DNA of 64,000 bases from Luethyella okanaganae (GCF_042660285.1 NZ_JBHSTP010000004.1:62001-126000); one strand, 5' to 3'. Shown: positions 1 through 8,444, numbered from the stretch's first letter. Numbers and translations are program-made. The notes: a model not told the origin generated them from the letters alone.

Positions 1-76
1 TCTTCGGGGACGGTCGTCCCGTCGTGTCCGGCTGGGCGGCGATCACGCCCCTCATGACGAGCGCGAGGATCCGCCA

Positions 77-1741
77 TCAGCCCGCAGCATCGATGAGGGT
101 CCTGGCGTGCGTGATCGCCTCAGGCGTCTGCGAGAAGACACGCCCCTGTTCCCTCAGCTTCGCTGCGGCCCCGACCCGATCGAGCAATCTCTCATGGCCG
201 GTGGCGATTCCCGAGATCAGCACGGCGATCCCCTTGTGCTCCAGTCGCGTGATGGCGTCGTCGAGCATCAGTGCGCCCGTCACGTCCAAGGTGCTCACCC
301 GGCTCATCCGCAGAATCACGACGGAGACCTCGCTGACCTCGGTGAGCTCGATCAGGAATCGATGCGCGGCTCCGAAGAAAAGCGGGCCGTCGAATCGGTA
401 GGCGACGATGTGCTCCGCCATGAGCTCTTGCTCCTCGGCATTGTGGTCGTTCGTGTCGAGGGGCACACGTTCGAGGTGCGCGGAGCGGGCCACGGCGCGC
501 AGAGCGAGCAGTCCCGCCGCGACGAGTCCCACGACGACCGCCGTGATGAGGTCGATCGCGACCGTGACGGTGAAGGTCGTGAGCAGCACGATCGCATCCT
601 GCCGCGTACCGCGGAGCATCGCCGAGATCGCGCCGAGCTGGATCATCTGCACCGTCGTCGCAAGCAGCACCCCCGCGAGCGCGGCGAGCGGAATGAAGCC
701 GACGAGTGGGGCGGCCACCAGAACGACAGCGAGAAGAACAAGGGAGTGGACGACCGCCGCGAGTCGCGAGCGTGCGCCGCTCCGCACGTTGACGGCTGTC
801 CTGGCGATCGCGGCGGTCGCCGGAACCCCGCCGAAGAAGGGCACGACGACGTTGGCGATGCCCTGGCCGAACAGCTCGCGATCGGGATTGTGCCGGTCGC
901 CGACGCTCATGCTGTCCGCGACGGTGGCGCAGAGCAGGCTCTCGAGCGCGGCGAGGGCGGCGATGGCGAGCGCGGACGGCAACAGCGCGCCGACATTCCC
1001 GAGATCGAGGAATGCGGCGTCCGGAGCGGGAAGCCCGCGGGGCAGTTCGCCAATGCTCGGCAACCCGATCCCCAGAGCGGCTGTCGCGACGGACACGGTG
1101 ACGACGGCGACGAGGGAGCGCGGCAACGACGGCCTCCACCGTGCGCCGATCAGGATCGTGCCGGCCACGCCGAGCGCTATCGCCGGGGCTGCGACGTCCG
1201 GGTGCTGCAGATATCGCATCAGCGCGTCGACGGCGACCGCCCAGAGCTGACCCTGCTCCCCCGGGGTGACACCGAGGACGTTCGGCACCTGCTGAACGGC
1301 GATCACGACGGCGATGCCCGCTGTGAACCCTTCGATGAGCGAGACCGGCAGATATCGCACGTAGCGCCCGATGCCGCTCAACGACAGCAGAAGCAGAAAG
1401 ACACCGGCGACGAGTCCTACCTGGAGCACGCCGGGACCACCGAACTGGTGCACGATGGGCACCAGGACTACGGTCATCGCGCCCGTCGGTCCGGATACCT
1501 GCAGCTTGGAACCCCCGAAGACGGCCGCGAGGATTCCCGCGAGGATCGCCGTCGTCAGGCCCGCCTGCGCGCCCATACCCGACGCGATCCCGAACGCGAG
1601 AGCGAGTGGCAGCGCCACGACGGCGACGGTCAGTCCGGCGAGGAGATCGCGCCCCGGCGAGCGGCGGGCCGCGGCGAGATCCGCACTCTGCGGCAGCAAT
1701 GTCCGCAAGAATCGCACCGTGCGCCGCTTTCGCGACGTCAT
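77..1741 (-). CDS. SulP-family anion transporter with STAS domain
   Basis: This 554-aa protein is an inner-membrane SulP/SLC26-type transporter, expected to move sulfate, bicarbonate or another small anion. Residues about 25-420 form a run of hydrophobic segments that begins with the family's PLALAFGIASG stretch. Residues about 440-545 form a cytoplasmic STAS domain with the motif SRVSTLDVTG. The length is normal for the family. Its ATG lies inside the end of the upstream arsR-like gene (4-base ATGA overlap), so the two are very likely cotranscribed and translationally coupled. The substrate cannot be read from sequence; ArsR coupling hints at metal- or stress-linked control, which is inference. 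Confidence 0.9.
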   Translation of the reverse strand: MTSRKRRTVRFLRTLLPQSADLAAARRSPGRDLLAGLTVAVVALPLALAFGIASGMGAQAGLTTAILAGILAAVFGGSKLQVSGPTGAMTVVLVPIVHQFGGPGVLQVGLVAGVFLLLLSLSGIGRYVRYLPVSLIEGFTAGIAVVIAVQQVPNVLGVTPGEQGQLWAVAVDALMRYLQHPDVAAPAIALGVAGTILIGARWRPSLPRSLVAVVTVSVATAALGIGLPSIGELPRGLPAPDAAFLDLGNVGALLPSALAIAALAALESLLCATVADSMSVGDRHNPDRELFGQGIANVVVPFFGGVPATAAIARTAVNVRSGARSRLAAVVHSLVLLAVVLVAAPLVGFIPLAALAGVLLATTVQMIQLGAISAMLRGTRQDAIVLLTTFTVTVAIDLITAVVVGLVAAGLLALRAVARSAHLERVPLDTNDHNAEEQELMAEHIVAYRFDGPLFFGAAHRFLIELTEVSEVSVVILRMSRVSTLDVTGALMLDDAITRLEHKGIAVLISGIATGHERLLDRVGAAAKLREQGRVFSQTPEAITHARTLIDAAG

Positions 1742-2130
1742 CGCGTGCGATCAGAGATCAGGTCACCGGGTCGTTCACCACCGACGGCCTCGACGTCCTC
1801 GGCTTCCAGACTGTGCAGAAGCGCGCGGGAGTCTTGGAGGTTCGAGACGAGCATGCGCCGCGCGACGGCAAGCAGCTCGACCAGCTCGGGGTCACGAAGC
1901 GCATACAGGATCGTGTTTCCGTCTCGGCGGGTGACGACGACGCCGGCGCGCCGGAGCACGCCGAGCTGTTGTGACAGGTTCGAGATCTCACTGCCGATGC
2001 TGTCGGCGAGGCTCCCGACCGAAGCCTCCCCGCCGACGAGCAACTCGAGCACTCGTACCCGAATGGGGTGCCCGATGGCCTTGAAGAACTCTGCCTTGAG
2101 TTGGGCGACGGGTAGCTCGGAGGACAGCAT
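1738..2130 (-). CDS. ArsR/SmtB-family winged-helix regulator
   Basis: This 130-aa protein has the ArsR-type winged helix-turn-helix at residues about 10-90, including AIGHPIRVRVLELL and SNLSQQLGVLRRAGVV. No CxC or CxxC metal-binding motif and no Cys at all is visible, so it is not a classical arsenic/cadmium sensor. The inducer may be bound through non-Cys residues, or it may be redox- or metabolite-independent. It overlaps the SulP transporter start by four bases and probably represses its own promoter and that transporter. A near-consensus promoter ends six bases before the ATG, which suggests a leaderless transcript. Confidence 0.88.
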   Translation of the reverse strand: MLSSELPVAQLKAEFFKAIGHPIRVRVLELLVGGEASVGSLADSIGSEISNLSQQLGVLRRAGVVVTRRDGNTILYALRDPELVELLAVARRMLVSNLQDSRALLHSLEAEDVEAVGGERPGDLISDRTR

Positions 2131-2136
2131 GATTCT

Positions 2137-2165
2137 TTTATATCTCTATATAGCAATTCCTTCAA
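2137..2165 (-). promoter_or_regulatory. Promoter of the arsR-sulP operon
   Basis: On the minus strand TTGAAG (2160-2165) and TATAAA (2137-2142) are separated by 17 bases, close to the sigma-70 consensus. The -10 ends six bases before the ATG at 2130, so transcription would start at or next to the start codon. The spacer holds an AT-rich symmetrical stretch (2139-2152, TATA-TCTC-TATA) that could be the ArsR operator; that is inference. Confidence 0.6.
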
Positions 2166-2213
2166 GTAGATCGATGTCCATCTCGGCGATACAGCCTTCC
2201 GCCTCGATGAGCT

Positions 2214-2346
2214 CCGCTCTCACCGAGCCGGCTGTCGACCGCCCGACAGTCCTGCCCATCTGAGAACCGACTCCGCGTGCCGCAGGACCGGCCCATCGAC
2301 CATCCGGCCTCGAAACCGGAATGCACCGCGCTCCGAGGCCGCGGCG
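2214..2346. repeat. 133-bp direct repeat, distal copy (fragment of citE 3' end)
   Basis: This stretch is identical to 3577-3709 except for one base (A at 2258, G at 3621). The second copy contains the last 41 or so codons and stop of the intact citE-like gene plus seven bases beyond. This first copy is therefore a detached gene end with no reading frame of its own. The two copies bound a 1.23-kb accessory segment. Confidence 0.95.
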
Positions 2347-2380
2347 ACCGGGGACAGACAGCCGTCTCGTAGACCAATGC

Positions 2381-2737
2381 TCAAACTGAGGGGTTGGATG
2401 GTTCCTGCTCGGTTGCGAACTCGTCGATCAGGGGATCCAACAGGCTAAGGCCTAGCTCCTGGGCGACGACCTCATGCCGAGCCTCACCGTCCATCGTGAT
2501 TGTCACGTCGTACTGCCCAGCGAAGACGATGTGAACACGAGATCGCCGCCGAACGAGACCACTCAGACGTCGCGCCATGACGTCTGTGGCCAACACCTGG
2601 TAGTGAACAGCCGTGCGCTCCTGGTCGGCGCCAGGCGCTTGCCAAGTGTCGCATTCGACCTGGAACCACGCCGTCGGACCGGTTCCTCGACCCGCGCTCA
2701 TACCAGTGACCCAACCCGATTGGATAATGAAGGGCAC
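2381..2737 (-). CDS. Short single-stranded-DNA-binding-protein-like (OB-fold) protein
   Basis: This 118-aa ORF starts with GTG, preceded by AGAGG at about ten bases. From residue about 20 it resembles the second half of bacterial SSB: an aromatic strand (TAWFQVECDTW), a helix-like stretch with basic residues (ATDVMARRLSGLVRRR), a strand (VHIVFAGQYDVTIT) and the closing AQELGLSLL. The first OB-fold strands and the acidic DDDIPF-type tail of cellular SSBs are missing, so it is either a divergent short SSB or a 5'-truncated one. It lies in the repeat-bounded insert. SSB-like proteins are common on mobile elements. The function is inferred from pattern only. Confidence 0.5.
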   Translation of the reverse strand: MPFIIQSGWVTGMSAGRGTGPTAWFQVECDTWQAPGADQERTAVHYQVLATDVMARRLSGLVRRRSRVHIVFAGQYDVTITMDGEARHEVVAQELGLSLLDPLIDEFATEQEPSNPSV

Positions 2738-2770
2738 GACTCGTTTCCTCTTCAGCGTTGGTACTTAACT

Positions 2771-3229
2771 TTAACCGCAGGCGACAGCCAATGGCTCGGG
2801 AGACTCTGCTTTGGTCTGGACAGCCAACGCCGATTGAGCGTCGACCACGACCATCCAGTACCGAGTCGAAGGGCAGGTCGTCGTCCAGTATGACCAGCAG
2901 TCAGAATTGGAGTGAGTAATCCAAGCAACGTTGTCTACAAGCCAGACGCGTCGACGTTCACAGCCATCAGCCGTCGTGATCCTGGCATGGTCATGCGGAA
3001 CCCAATTGGCGAGAATGACCGCGTCGCCCATCCGAGAAACGGAAGGGGTCTCCACGGTCTCTGCGCTCGCGGCCGTTGCCGCGCCGAGAGAGCTGAACGC
3101 CAGGAGTCCTGCGCCGAGCAGAAGCGTAAGACGCTGAAGCCCCCTCGCCGTCGGGCCCTTTCGTTTGATCGGTACCCCATCGCGTTCATCCACGACCACA
3201 GCGTCGGGGTCGTCTTCCATCGCCTGCAT
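2771..3229 (-). CDS. Small secreted protein of unknown function
   Basis: I do not recognise a family. Read from the ATG at 3229 it gives 152 aa; an in-frame ATG at 3220 with AGG upstream is an alternative, and an upstream extension to 3307 is open but less likely. A basic stretch (IKRKGPTARGLQR) is followed by a hydrophobic core (LTLLLGAGLLAFSSLG) and an ATAASA-type signal-peptidase site, so the protein should be exported. The mature part is about 100 aa with four cysteines and many tryptophans (NVAWITHSNSDCWSYW). It sits in the accessory insert next to the SSB-like gene. Confidence 0.5.
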   Translation of the reverse strand: MQAMEDDPDAVVVDERDGVPIKRKGPTARGLQRLTLLLGAGLLAFSSLGAATAASAETVETPSVSRMGDAVILANWVPHDHARITTADGCERRRVWLVDNVAWITHSNSDCWSYWTTTCPSTRYWMVVVDAQSALAVQTKAESPEPLAVACG

Positions 3230-3316
3230 CCTCACTCGTACCCGCCATACTCGCCCATAGGGCAGTCGGAGCCTATCCACGACAGCCTTGCCCGGAACAG
3301 TCGGCATTAATACCCA

Positions 3317-3577
3317 CTAGCGTCCGAACAGGGGACGTGATAGGAATCCTCGAACAGACTCGACGTCGGCAGCCTGCAGGAAGTGCAGTGAGCGCGTGAG
3401 TATCTCACCGAGCGTGTAGCTGGCGAGAGTGATGTGGTCGTGCCCGTCGGGTGCGGAGACTGGGTCGGAGGAATGAGGAGCCGCCCGCGCACCTCCCCGA
3501 TGCACCCACACAGCGAGAACAGGTCCCAGTCCTCGCGCATCATCTCCAAGAAAATGACGACACCACGCTGAAGTTCC
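3317..3577 (-). pseudogene. 5'-truncated, frameshifted ORF remnant
   Basis: Two minus-strand frames join into one plausible protein. The upstream part reads FLEMMREDWDLFSLCGCIGE and the downstream part reads HDHITLASYTLGEILTRSL, ending at a stop near 3317. They are in different frames and meet around 3460-3485. Upstream the frame runs straight into the 133-bp repeat with no start codon, so the 5' end appears to have been cut off at the repeat junction. No family is recognised. The remnant is consistent with decay of the insert. Confidence 0.35.
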
Positions 3578-3709
3578 CGCTCTCACCGAGCCGGCTGTCG
3601 ACCGCCCGACAGTCCTGCCCGTCTGAGAACCGACTCCGCGTGCCGCAGGACCGGCCCATCGACCATCCGGCCTCGAAACCGGAATGCACCGCGCTCCGAG
3701 GCCGCGGCG
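3577..3709. repeat. 133-bp direct repeat, citE-proximal copy
   Basis: This copy begins seven bases beyond the stop codon of the citE-like gene and covers its last 41 or so codons. It matches 2214-2346 with one mismatch in 133 bases. Because the reading frame is intact here, this is the original and the distal copy is the duplicate. The near identity points to a recent event or to ongoing recombination between the copies. Confidence 0.95.
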
Positions 3710-4413
3710 TCCAGCACAGCCTGCGCATCCGCGACCTCGTCGTCGCCCGGCCGATAGGCCGCCCGGATGACAGCCACCTGACTCGGATGGATGCACGCAG
3801 TCGCCGCGAAACCGCTGGCCACCGCGTCCTCTGCCTCGGCGGCGAGCCCATCGAGATCACCGAGGTCGAGGAAGACGGTGTCGATCGCGGCCTTGCCTGC
3901 GCCGCCGGCCGCGAGCAGCACCGTCGACCGGGCTTGGCGCGCCACGTCGCGATAGCGCCCGCCCGCGACGCGGCTCGATGAACCGCCGAGCGAAGCGACA
4001 AGGTCCTCAGCCCCCCACATGAGCGCTACGACATTAGCCGTCTCGGCGATCCGCGACGCCGCGACGACCCCTGCGGCGGTCTCGCAGAGCGCTACGACGT
4101 CGAAGCCACCGAGCGAAGCCGCCTCGTCTGCGCTTTCCACCTTCGGCAGCATCACCGTGCGGTATGCGGTGGCGCGAAGCGCGTCCAGGTCGGCGGCGAG
4201 ATCGGCGGTGCCGGCCGGGTTCACCCGCACGATGGTGCGCTCGGGATCGAGAGGGTTCCTCACGAGTGCCGCGCGCGCGACGGCGCGCTCCGATGGGGCG
4301 ACCGCGTCTTCGAGATCGATGATCACCGCATCGGCCCGCTCCGCCGCTTTGAGGTAGCGTTCCGGACGGTCTGCCGGGCAGAACAGCAGGGCCGGCCCGA
4401 GTTGAAAACTCAT
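3583..4413 (-). CDS. citE: CitE-like CoA-ester lyase (HpcH/HpaI family)
   Basis: This 276-aa TIM-barrel protein is expected to cleave a 3-hydroxyacyl-CoA such as 3-hydroxy-3-methylglutaryl-CoA or a malyl-type thioester. Visible family features are LFCPADRPERYLKAA, the metal-site region VIIDLEDAVAP, LPKVESADE and MWGAEDL. The ATG at 4413 overlaps the maoC stop as ATGA and was chosen over an upstream start. It is the last gene of the branched-chain-acid operon. In Mycobacterium tuberculosis the same neighbours occur around Rv2498c, a beta-hydroxyacyl-CoA lyase. Its 3' end is duplicated at 2214-2346. Confidence 0.87.
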   Translation of the reverse strand: MSFQLGPALLFCPADRPERYLKAAERADAVIIDLEDAVAPSERAVARAALVRNPLDPERTIVRVNPAGTADLAADLDALRATAYRTVMLPKVESADEAASLGGFDVVALCETAAGVVAASRIAETANVVALMWGAEDLVASLGGSSSRVAGGRYRDVARQARSTVLLAAGGAGKAAIDTVFLDLGDLDGLAAEAEDAVASGFAATACIHPSQVAVIRAAYRPGDDEVADAQAVLDAAASERGAFRFRGRMVDGPVLRHAESVLRRAGLSGGRQPAR

Positions 4414-4898
4414 GGCGCGGCCCGTTCCCCGTGCGCGTCGCGACACCAGACGAGTGCGATACGCGATGCGGTCGCGACGACGACGCCGTCCTGGTTGCGT
4501 GCCGTGTGCGCGAGGGTGACGATGCCCTGCCCTGGGCGGGAGGATGAGAGGCGCTTCTCGGTGACGACGGTCTCGGAGTACAGCGTGTCACCGTGGAACA
4601 AGGGGTTCGGGAAGGCCACCTCGCCGAACCCGAGGTTGGCGACGAGCGTGCCCTGGGTGAGTTGTGCCACGGAGCTGCCGACGAGCGTCGCGAGGGTGAG
4701 CATCGAGTTGACGATGCGCTGCCCGAATGGCTGCGTCGCCGACCACGCCGCATCCAGGTGCAGACCCTGCATGTTCATGGTGAGGGTCGTGAAGAGAACG
4801 TTGTCCGCCTCGGTGATGGTGCGCCCGGGACGATGCAGGTAGCGCGTTTCGACCTCGAACTCCTCGAAGTAGAGTCCGCGCTGTTCGATGTCCTTCAT
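4410..4898 (-). CDS. MaoC-family hot-dog dehydratase
   Basis: This 162-aa protein is a single hot-dog fold of the MaoC/enoyl-CoA hydratase type. The family's hydratase stretch is seen as FNPLFHGDTLYSETVV-like sequence (FPNPLFHGDTLYSETV), preceded by QRIVNSMLTLATLVG. It probably hydrates an unsaturated acyl-CoA, with 3-methylglutaconyl-CoA the natural candidate given the neighbours. It overlaps scoB upstream and citE downstream by four bases each. The substrate is inferred from gene order. Confidence 0.82.
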   Translation of the reverse strand: MKDIEQRGLYFEEFEVETRYLHRPGRTITEADNVLFTTLTMNMQGLHLDAAWSATQPFGQRIVNSMLTLATLVGSSVAQLTQGTLVANLGFGEVAFPNPLFHGDTLYSETVVTEKRLSSSRPGQGIVTLAHTARNQDGVVVATASRIALVWCRDAHGERAAP

Positions 4899-5587
4899 GT
4901 CGGACTCCTCGCGATCATGCTGCTCCTCTCACGTGTCTTCCCGCGTCCAACAAGCTCGTCGACCGCGAGATCCGCGCCGGTTGCCGCAACCACCTGCTCG
5001 ACGGAGACCCCCGGTGCGAGCTCCCTCAGCACGAGCCCACCCGGCGTCACGTCGATGACCGCAAGGTCGGTGATGATGCGATCGACGCACCCTCTCCCCG
5101 TGAGCGGCAGGGTGCACCGCCTCAAGATCTTGGGATTGCCGTTCCTGTCGACGTGCTCCATCATCACGATGAGTCGTTTGGCTCCGAACACGAGGTCCAT
5201 CGCGCCACCCATGCCCTTGACCATCTTGCCGGGGATCATCCAGTTGGCGAGGTCTCCATTGGCGGCGACCTCCATCGCGCCGAGGACGGCGAGGTCGACG
5301 TGGCCGCCACGCACCATGCCGAACGAGATCGCCGAGTCAAAGAACGCGGCCCCCTGGTTGACGGTGACGGTCTCCTTGCCCGCGTTGATGAGATCCGGGT
5401 CGAGCTCGGCTTCGCTCGGGTACGGACCGACGCCGAGAATGCCGTTCTCGGAATGCAGCACGACCTCGATTCCGTCGGGAATGTAGTTGGGAATGAGTGT
5501 CGGCATGCCGATGCCGAGATTGACATACTGCCCGTTCTCGAGCTCCTGCGCCACCCGTGCCGCGAGCTCGTTGCGTGTCAGCGTCAT
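4895..5587 (-). CDS. scoB: 3-oxoacid CoA-transferase subunit B
   Basis: This 230-aa protein is the beta subunit of a succinyl-CoA:acetoacetate-type CoA-transferase. It carries the catalytic-glutamate motif SENGILGVGPYP at residues about 48-60, the N-terminal NLGIGMPTLIPNYI and the GGAMDLVFGAKRLIVMMEH stretch. The length is typical of stand-alone B subunits. It overlaps scoA upstream and maoC downstream (ATGA). It would form a heterotetramer with ScoA and activate the acetoacetate released at the end of leucine breakdown. Confidence 0.93.
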   Translation of the reverse strand: MTLTRNELAARVAQELENGQYVNLGIGMPTLIPNYIPDGIEVVLHSENGILGVGPYPSEAELDPDLINAGKETVTVNQGAAFFDSAISFGMVRGGHVDLAVLGAMEVAANGDLANWMIPGKMVKGMGGAMDLVFGAKRLIVMMEHVDRNGNPKILRRCTLPLTGRGCVDRIITDLAVIDVTPGGLVLRELAPGVSVEQVVAATGADLAVDELVGRGKTRERSSMIARSPT

Positions 5588-6360
5588 GCTGCCGCCTTAT
5601 CGGTCGCCACTGCGAACGAGACGGTGCGGCGCTCGATACGTTTCTCGACGGCTCCCGCGACGACCACCCGCTGCACGAAGATGCCCGGGGTGTGGACCCG
5701 CTCAGGATCGAGCTCGCCAGGCTCCACGAGCTCTTCGACCTCGGCGATGGTGATACGGCCACACGCAGCGGCGAGCGGGTTGAAGTTCATCGCCGCGGCG
5801 TGATAGACGAGATTGCCGTACCGGTCGCCTTTCGCAGCGTGGACGAGAGCGAAGTCCGGCCGAACGGAGCGTTCGAGCACATAGTCGACACCGTCGAAAC
5901 TCCGCACCTCCCGGGGTTCGGAGCCCTTCACGATCGCGCCGTCCGCGCCGTAGAGCTGCGGCAGACCGCCCTCGGCGATCTGGGTGCCGACACCCGCCGG
6001 GGTGTAGAAGGCCGGGATGCCCGCTCCCCCCGCACGCATCCGCTCGGCCAGGGTTCCCTGGGGGGTGAGCTCGACCTCGAGCTCACCCGAGAGGAACTGT
6101 CGTGCGAACTCGGCGTTCTCCCCTACATAGGAGCTCACGGTGCGGCGGATGCGATGGTCGGCGAGCAGGATGCCCAGCCCCCAGTCGTCGACTCCGCAGT
6201 TGTTGCTGATGGTCTCGAGCTCCCGCGTTCCTTTGTCGTGCAGGGCCGCGATGAGGGCAATGGGGATACCGCACAGGCCGAACCCGCCGACGGCGAGACT
6301 CGCTCCGTCAGAGACGTCGCAGACGGCCTGCTCGGCGCTCGCGACGACTTTGTCGATCAT
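5584..6360 (-). CDS. scoA: 3-oxoacid CoA-transferase subunit A
   Basis: This 258-aa protein is the alpha subunit of the same CoA-transferase. It shows the CoA-binding glycine-rich region (VGGFGLCGIPIALI), the NNCGVDDWGLGILL stretch and the GAGIPAFYTPAGVGT motif of the family. The ATG overlaps the stop of accA upstream and its own stop overlaps the scoB start, so A and B subunits are made in a coupled way. Succinyl-CoA is the usual donor and acetoacetate the usual acceptor; both are assigned from family knowledge. Confidence 0.93.
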   Translation of the reverse strand: MIDKVVASAEQAVCDVSDGASLAVGGFGLCGIPIALIAALHDKGTRELETISNNCGVDDWGLGILLADHRIRRTVSSYVGENAEFARQFLSGELEVELTPQGTLAERMRAGGAGIPAFYTPAGVGTQIAEGGLPQLYGADGAIVKGSEPREVRSFDGVDYVLERSVRPDFALVHAAKGDRYGNLVYHAAAMNFNPLAAACGRITIAEVEELVEPGELDPERVHTPGIFVQRVVVAGAVEKRIERRTVSFAVATDKAAA

Positions 6361-8444
6361 GGCTGACCTCCTTGGTGTTCCGGGTTCTGGTTGGCGATGG
6401 TAGCGACGATCTGATCGAGCTTGACCAGCTCGCCCGGCCTGAGATGGATGCTCACCACCCCGGATACGGAGGCTGTGAGCCTATGCTCCATCTTCATCGC
6501 CTCGACGGTGAGCAGGGTCTGTCCCGCTTCGACGACATCCCCGTCCGCGACCTGCACGGCGACGACCGTCCCCGGCATCGGCGAGCGCACCTCCGGGCTG
6601 CCCGGTCGGTCTGCACGCGCGTTCGCGGCGAGATGCTCCGCGAGCCGCTCGGACCGGGTGCGCACCGTCAGCAGCGCGACGAAGCCGTCGGCGCCGAGCC
6701 AGAGCTCGCGACCGTTCCCGACGATGCTCCATACCGTGGCGACCCCGTCGACGGCGATGCTGAAGCGGGATTCCGCCCCGGCGACGGGGACGAGACTCAC
6801 CGCGTGCGTCGTCGCGGATTCGCTTGCCGATCCGGGGCGTGCGGCGCCGACGGAGACGAACGCCGCATCCGCCGTCCCCTGCACGAGCACGTCGACCGTC
6901 TCCGTCGCGCTCACAGCGAGGCTGTAGCGGCTCGGCCGCGGCTCGGCCATGCGCCACCCGCTCGGTGCCGTCCACACCCGGCCAGGCCAGGTGACACCTC
7001 GCCCAGCTGCCTCGTCCGGTGCCGCCCAACGCTCGGAATGCAGATACACCGCGGCACTCGCGAGGAGGCCGTGGTCGATGGCGCGGAAGCGGATGGTGGG
7101 TAGACGTCGGTCGATGAGACCCGTATCGAGTCGGCCGGCCGCCACCTCGGGATCGGCGACGAGACCGCGCAGGTATTCGAGGTTGGTGTGCAGGCCGAGC
7201 ACGACCGTGTCGGCGAGCGCGCCGTCGAGGCGGGCAAGCGCCTGCGCGCGGCTCTCGCCCCAGGCGACGATCTTCGACAGCATCGGGTCGTAGTGAGAGC
7301 CGATCTCGAGCCCCTGCACGAGCGAGCTGTCGATCCGCACCCCCTCGCCGGCCGGCTCATCGAGCAGCAGGACCGTTCCAGCCGTCGGCAGGAAGCCGCG
7401 CTCAGGGTTCTCGGCGTAGACACGTGCCTCGACCGCGTGGCCGTCGAGGCGCACGTCCTCCTGTCGCAGCACGAGCGGCTGACCCGCTGCAACGCGCAAC
7501 TGCCACTCCACGAGGTCGATGCCCGTGACGAGCTCGGTCACAGGGTGCTCGACCTGCAGCCGCGTGTTCATCTCCATGAAGAAGAACTCGCTCGGCGCAG
7601 CATCCGACACCAGGAACTCGACCGTTCCGGCCCCCGTGTAGTCGACGCTCCTCGCGACCCGGCAGGCCGCGTCGCCGATCCGGGCGCGAGTCTCTGCGTC
7701 GAGCAGCGGCGACGGCGCCTCCTCGATGACCTTCTGATGTCTACGCTGCAGAGAGCACTCACGTTCACCAAGGTGGATGATGGCGCCGTACCGGTCGGCG
7801 AGCACCTGGACCTCGATGTGACGCGGTGCGGTGACGAACCGTTCCAGGAGGAGTGTGTCGTCTGCGAACGCGGATGCCGCGACCCGGCGGGCGGCCACGA
7901 GTCCGCTCGCGAGCTCGCCCGGCGCGTTCACGAGCTGCATGCCCTTGCCGCCGCCGCCCGCTGACGGCTTGATCAGCAGCGGATAGCCGACGCCGGCCGC
8001 CGCCGCGACGAGTTCCTCGTCGCTCAGTCCCGGCTCCGAGATCCCCGGGATGACGGGGACGCCGTAGCCCGCGACGTGGTTCTTGGAACGAATCTTGTCG
8101 CCCATCACTCCGAGGGCGCTCACGCTCGGCCCGACGAAGACGATGCCGGCGGTTTCGCACGCACGGGCGAGAGCGGCGTTCTCGGACAGGAATCCGTACC
8201 CGGGATGGATGGCCTCGGCGCCCGTCTGCTTCGCCGCGGCGATGATCGCGTCGATGTCGAGGTAGCTGGCCTGGGGCGCGGCCGGACCGATGCGCACGGC
8301 CGTGTCGGCGAGCGCGACATGCCTGGCACCGCGATCCGCGTCGCTGAAGACGGCGACCGAGCGGATGTCGAGCCGGGCGAGCGTGGTCAGAATGCGGCAG
8401 GCGATCTCGCCGCGGTTGGCGACGAGCACGGTGCCGAACATTGC
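6357..8444 (-). CDS. accA1: Acyl-CoA carboxylase alpha subunit (biotin carboxylase-BCCP)
   Basis: This 695-aa protein joins a biotin carboxylase (residues about 1-450; VANRGEIACRIL at the start, ATP-grasp PSAGGGGKGMQ) to a C-terminal biotin carrier domain with the biotinylated lysine in EAMKMEH. With AccD it should carboxylate a branched acyl-CoA such as 3-methylcrotonyl-CoA. I chose the ATG at 8444 because GGAG lies nine bases upstream and homologues begin here. In-frame ATGs at 8492 and 8501, just after the accD stop, are alternatives. It overlaps scoA by four bases. Confidence 0.92.
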   Translation of the reverse strand, partial: AMFGTVLVANRGEIACRILTTLARLDIRSVAVFSDADRGARHVALADTAVRIGPAAPQASYLDIDAIIAAAKQTGAEAIHPGYGFLSENAALARACETAGIVFVGPSVSALGVMGDKIRSKNHVAGYGVPVIPGISEPGLSDEELVAAAAGVGYPLLIKPSAGGGGKGMQLVNAPGELASGLVAARRVAASAFADDTLLLERFVTAPRHIEVQVLADRYGAIIHLGERECSLQRRHQKVIEEAPSPLLDAETRARIGDAACRVARSVDYTGAGTVEFLVSDAAPSEFFFMEMNTRLQVEHPVTELVTGIDLVEWQLRVAAGQPLVLRQEDVRLDGHAVEARVYAENPERGFLPTAGTVLLLDEPAGEGVRIDSSLVQGLEIGSHYDPMLSKIVAWGESRAQALARLDGALADTVVLGLHTNLEYLRGLVADPEVAAGRLDTGLIDRRLPTIRFRAIDHGLLASAAVYLHSERWAAPDEAAGRGVTWPGRVWTAPSGWRMAEPRPSRYSLAVSATETVDVLVQGTADAAFVSVGAARPGSASESATTHAVSLVPVAGAESRFSIAVDGVATVWSIVGNGRELWLGADGFVALLTVRTRSERLAEHLAANARADRPGSPEVRSPMPGTVVAVQVADGDVVEAGQTLLTVEAMKMEHRLTASVSGVVSIHLRPGELVKLDQIVATIANQNPEHQGGQP

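Larger units (their letters stand above)
2347..3576. mobile_element. Candidate repeat-bounded accessory insert
   Basis: The segment between the two 133-bp repeats holds three minus-strand coding stretches unrelated to the flanking metabolism: an SSB-like protein, a small secreted protein and a broken ORF cut at the repeat junction. A gene-end duplication that leaves the target gene intact on one side is what site-specific integration at a 3' gene end leaves behind. No integrase or transposase gene is present, so it may be a decayed element or the product of a recombination event. Confidence 0.45.

Noticed and set aside
1..76. Possible minus-strand gene start (ATG at 55) following the SulP gene
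   Set aside because: Only 18 codons are visible, the ribosome binding site is weak and no family can be recognised.
107..2263. Long plus-strand open frame of 718 codons
   Set aside because: It lies antisense to the SulP and ArsR genes, has shadow-type Arg/Asp/Gly/His-rich composition and no domain; it reflects third-position GC bias.
2214..3709. Insert considered as an insertion sequence
   Set aside because: There is no transposase frame, no terminal inverted repeats and the direct repeat is far longer than an IS target duplication.
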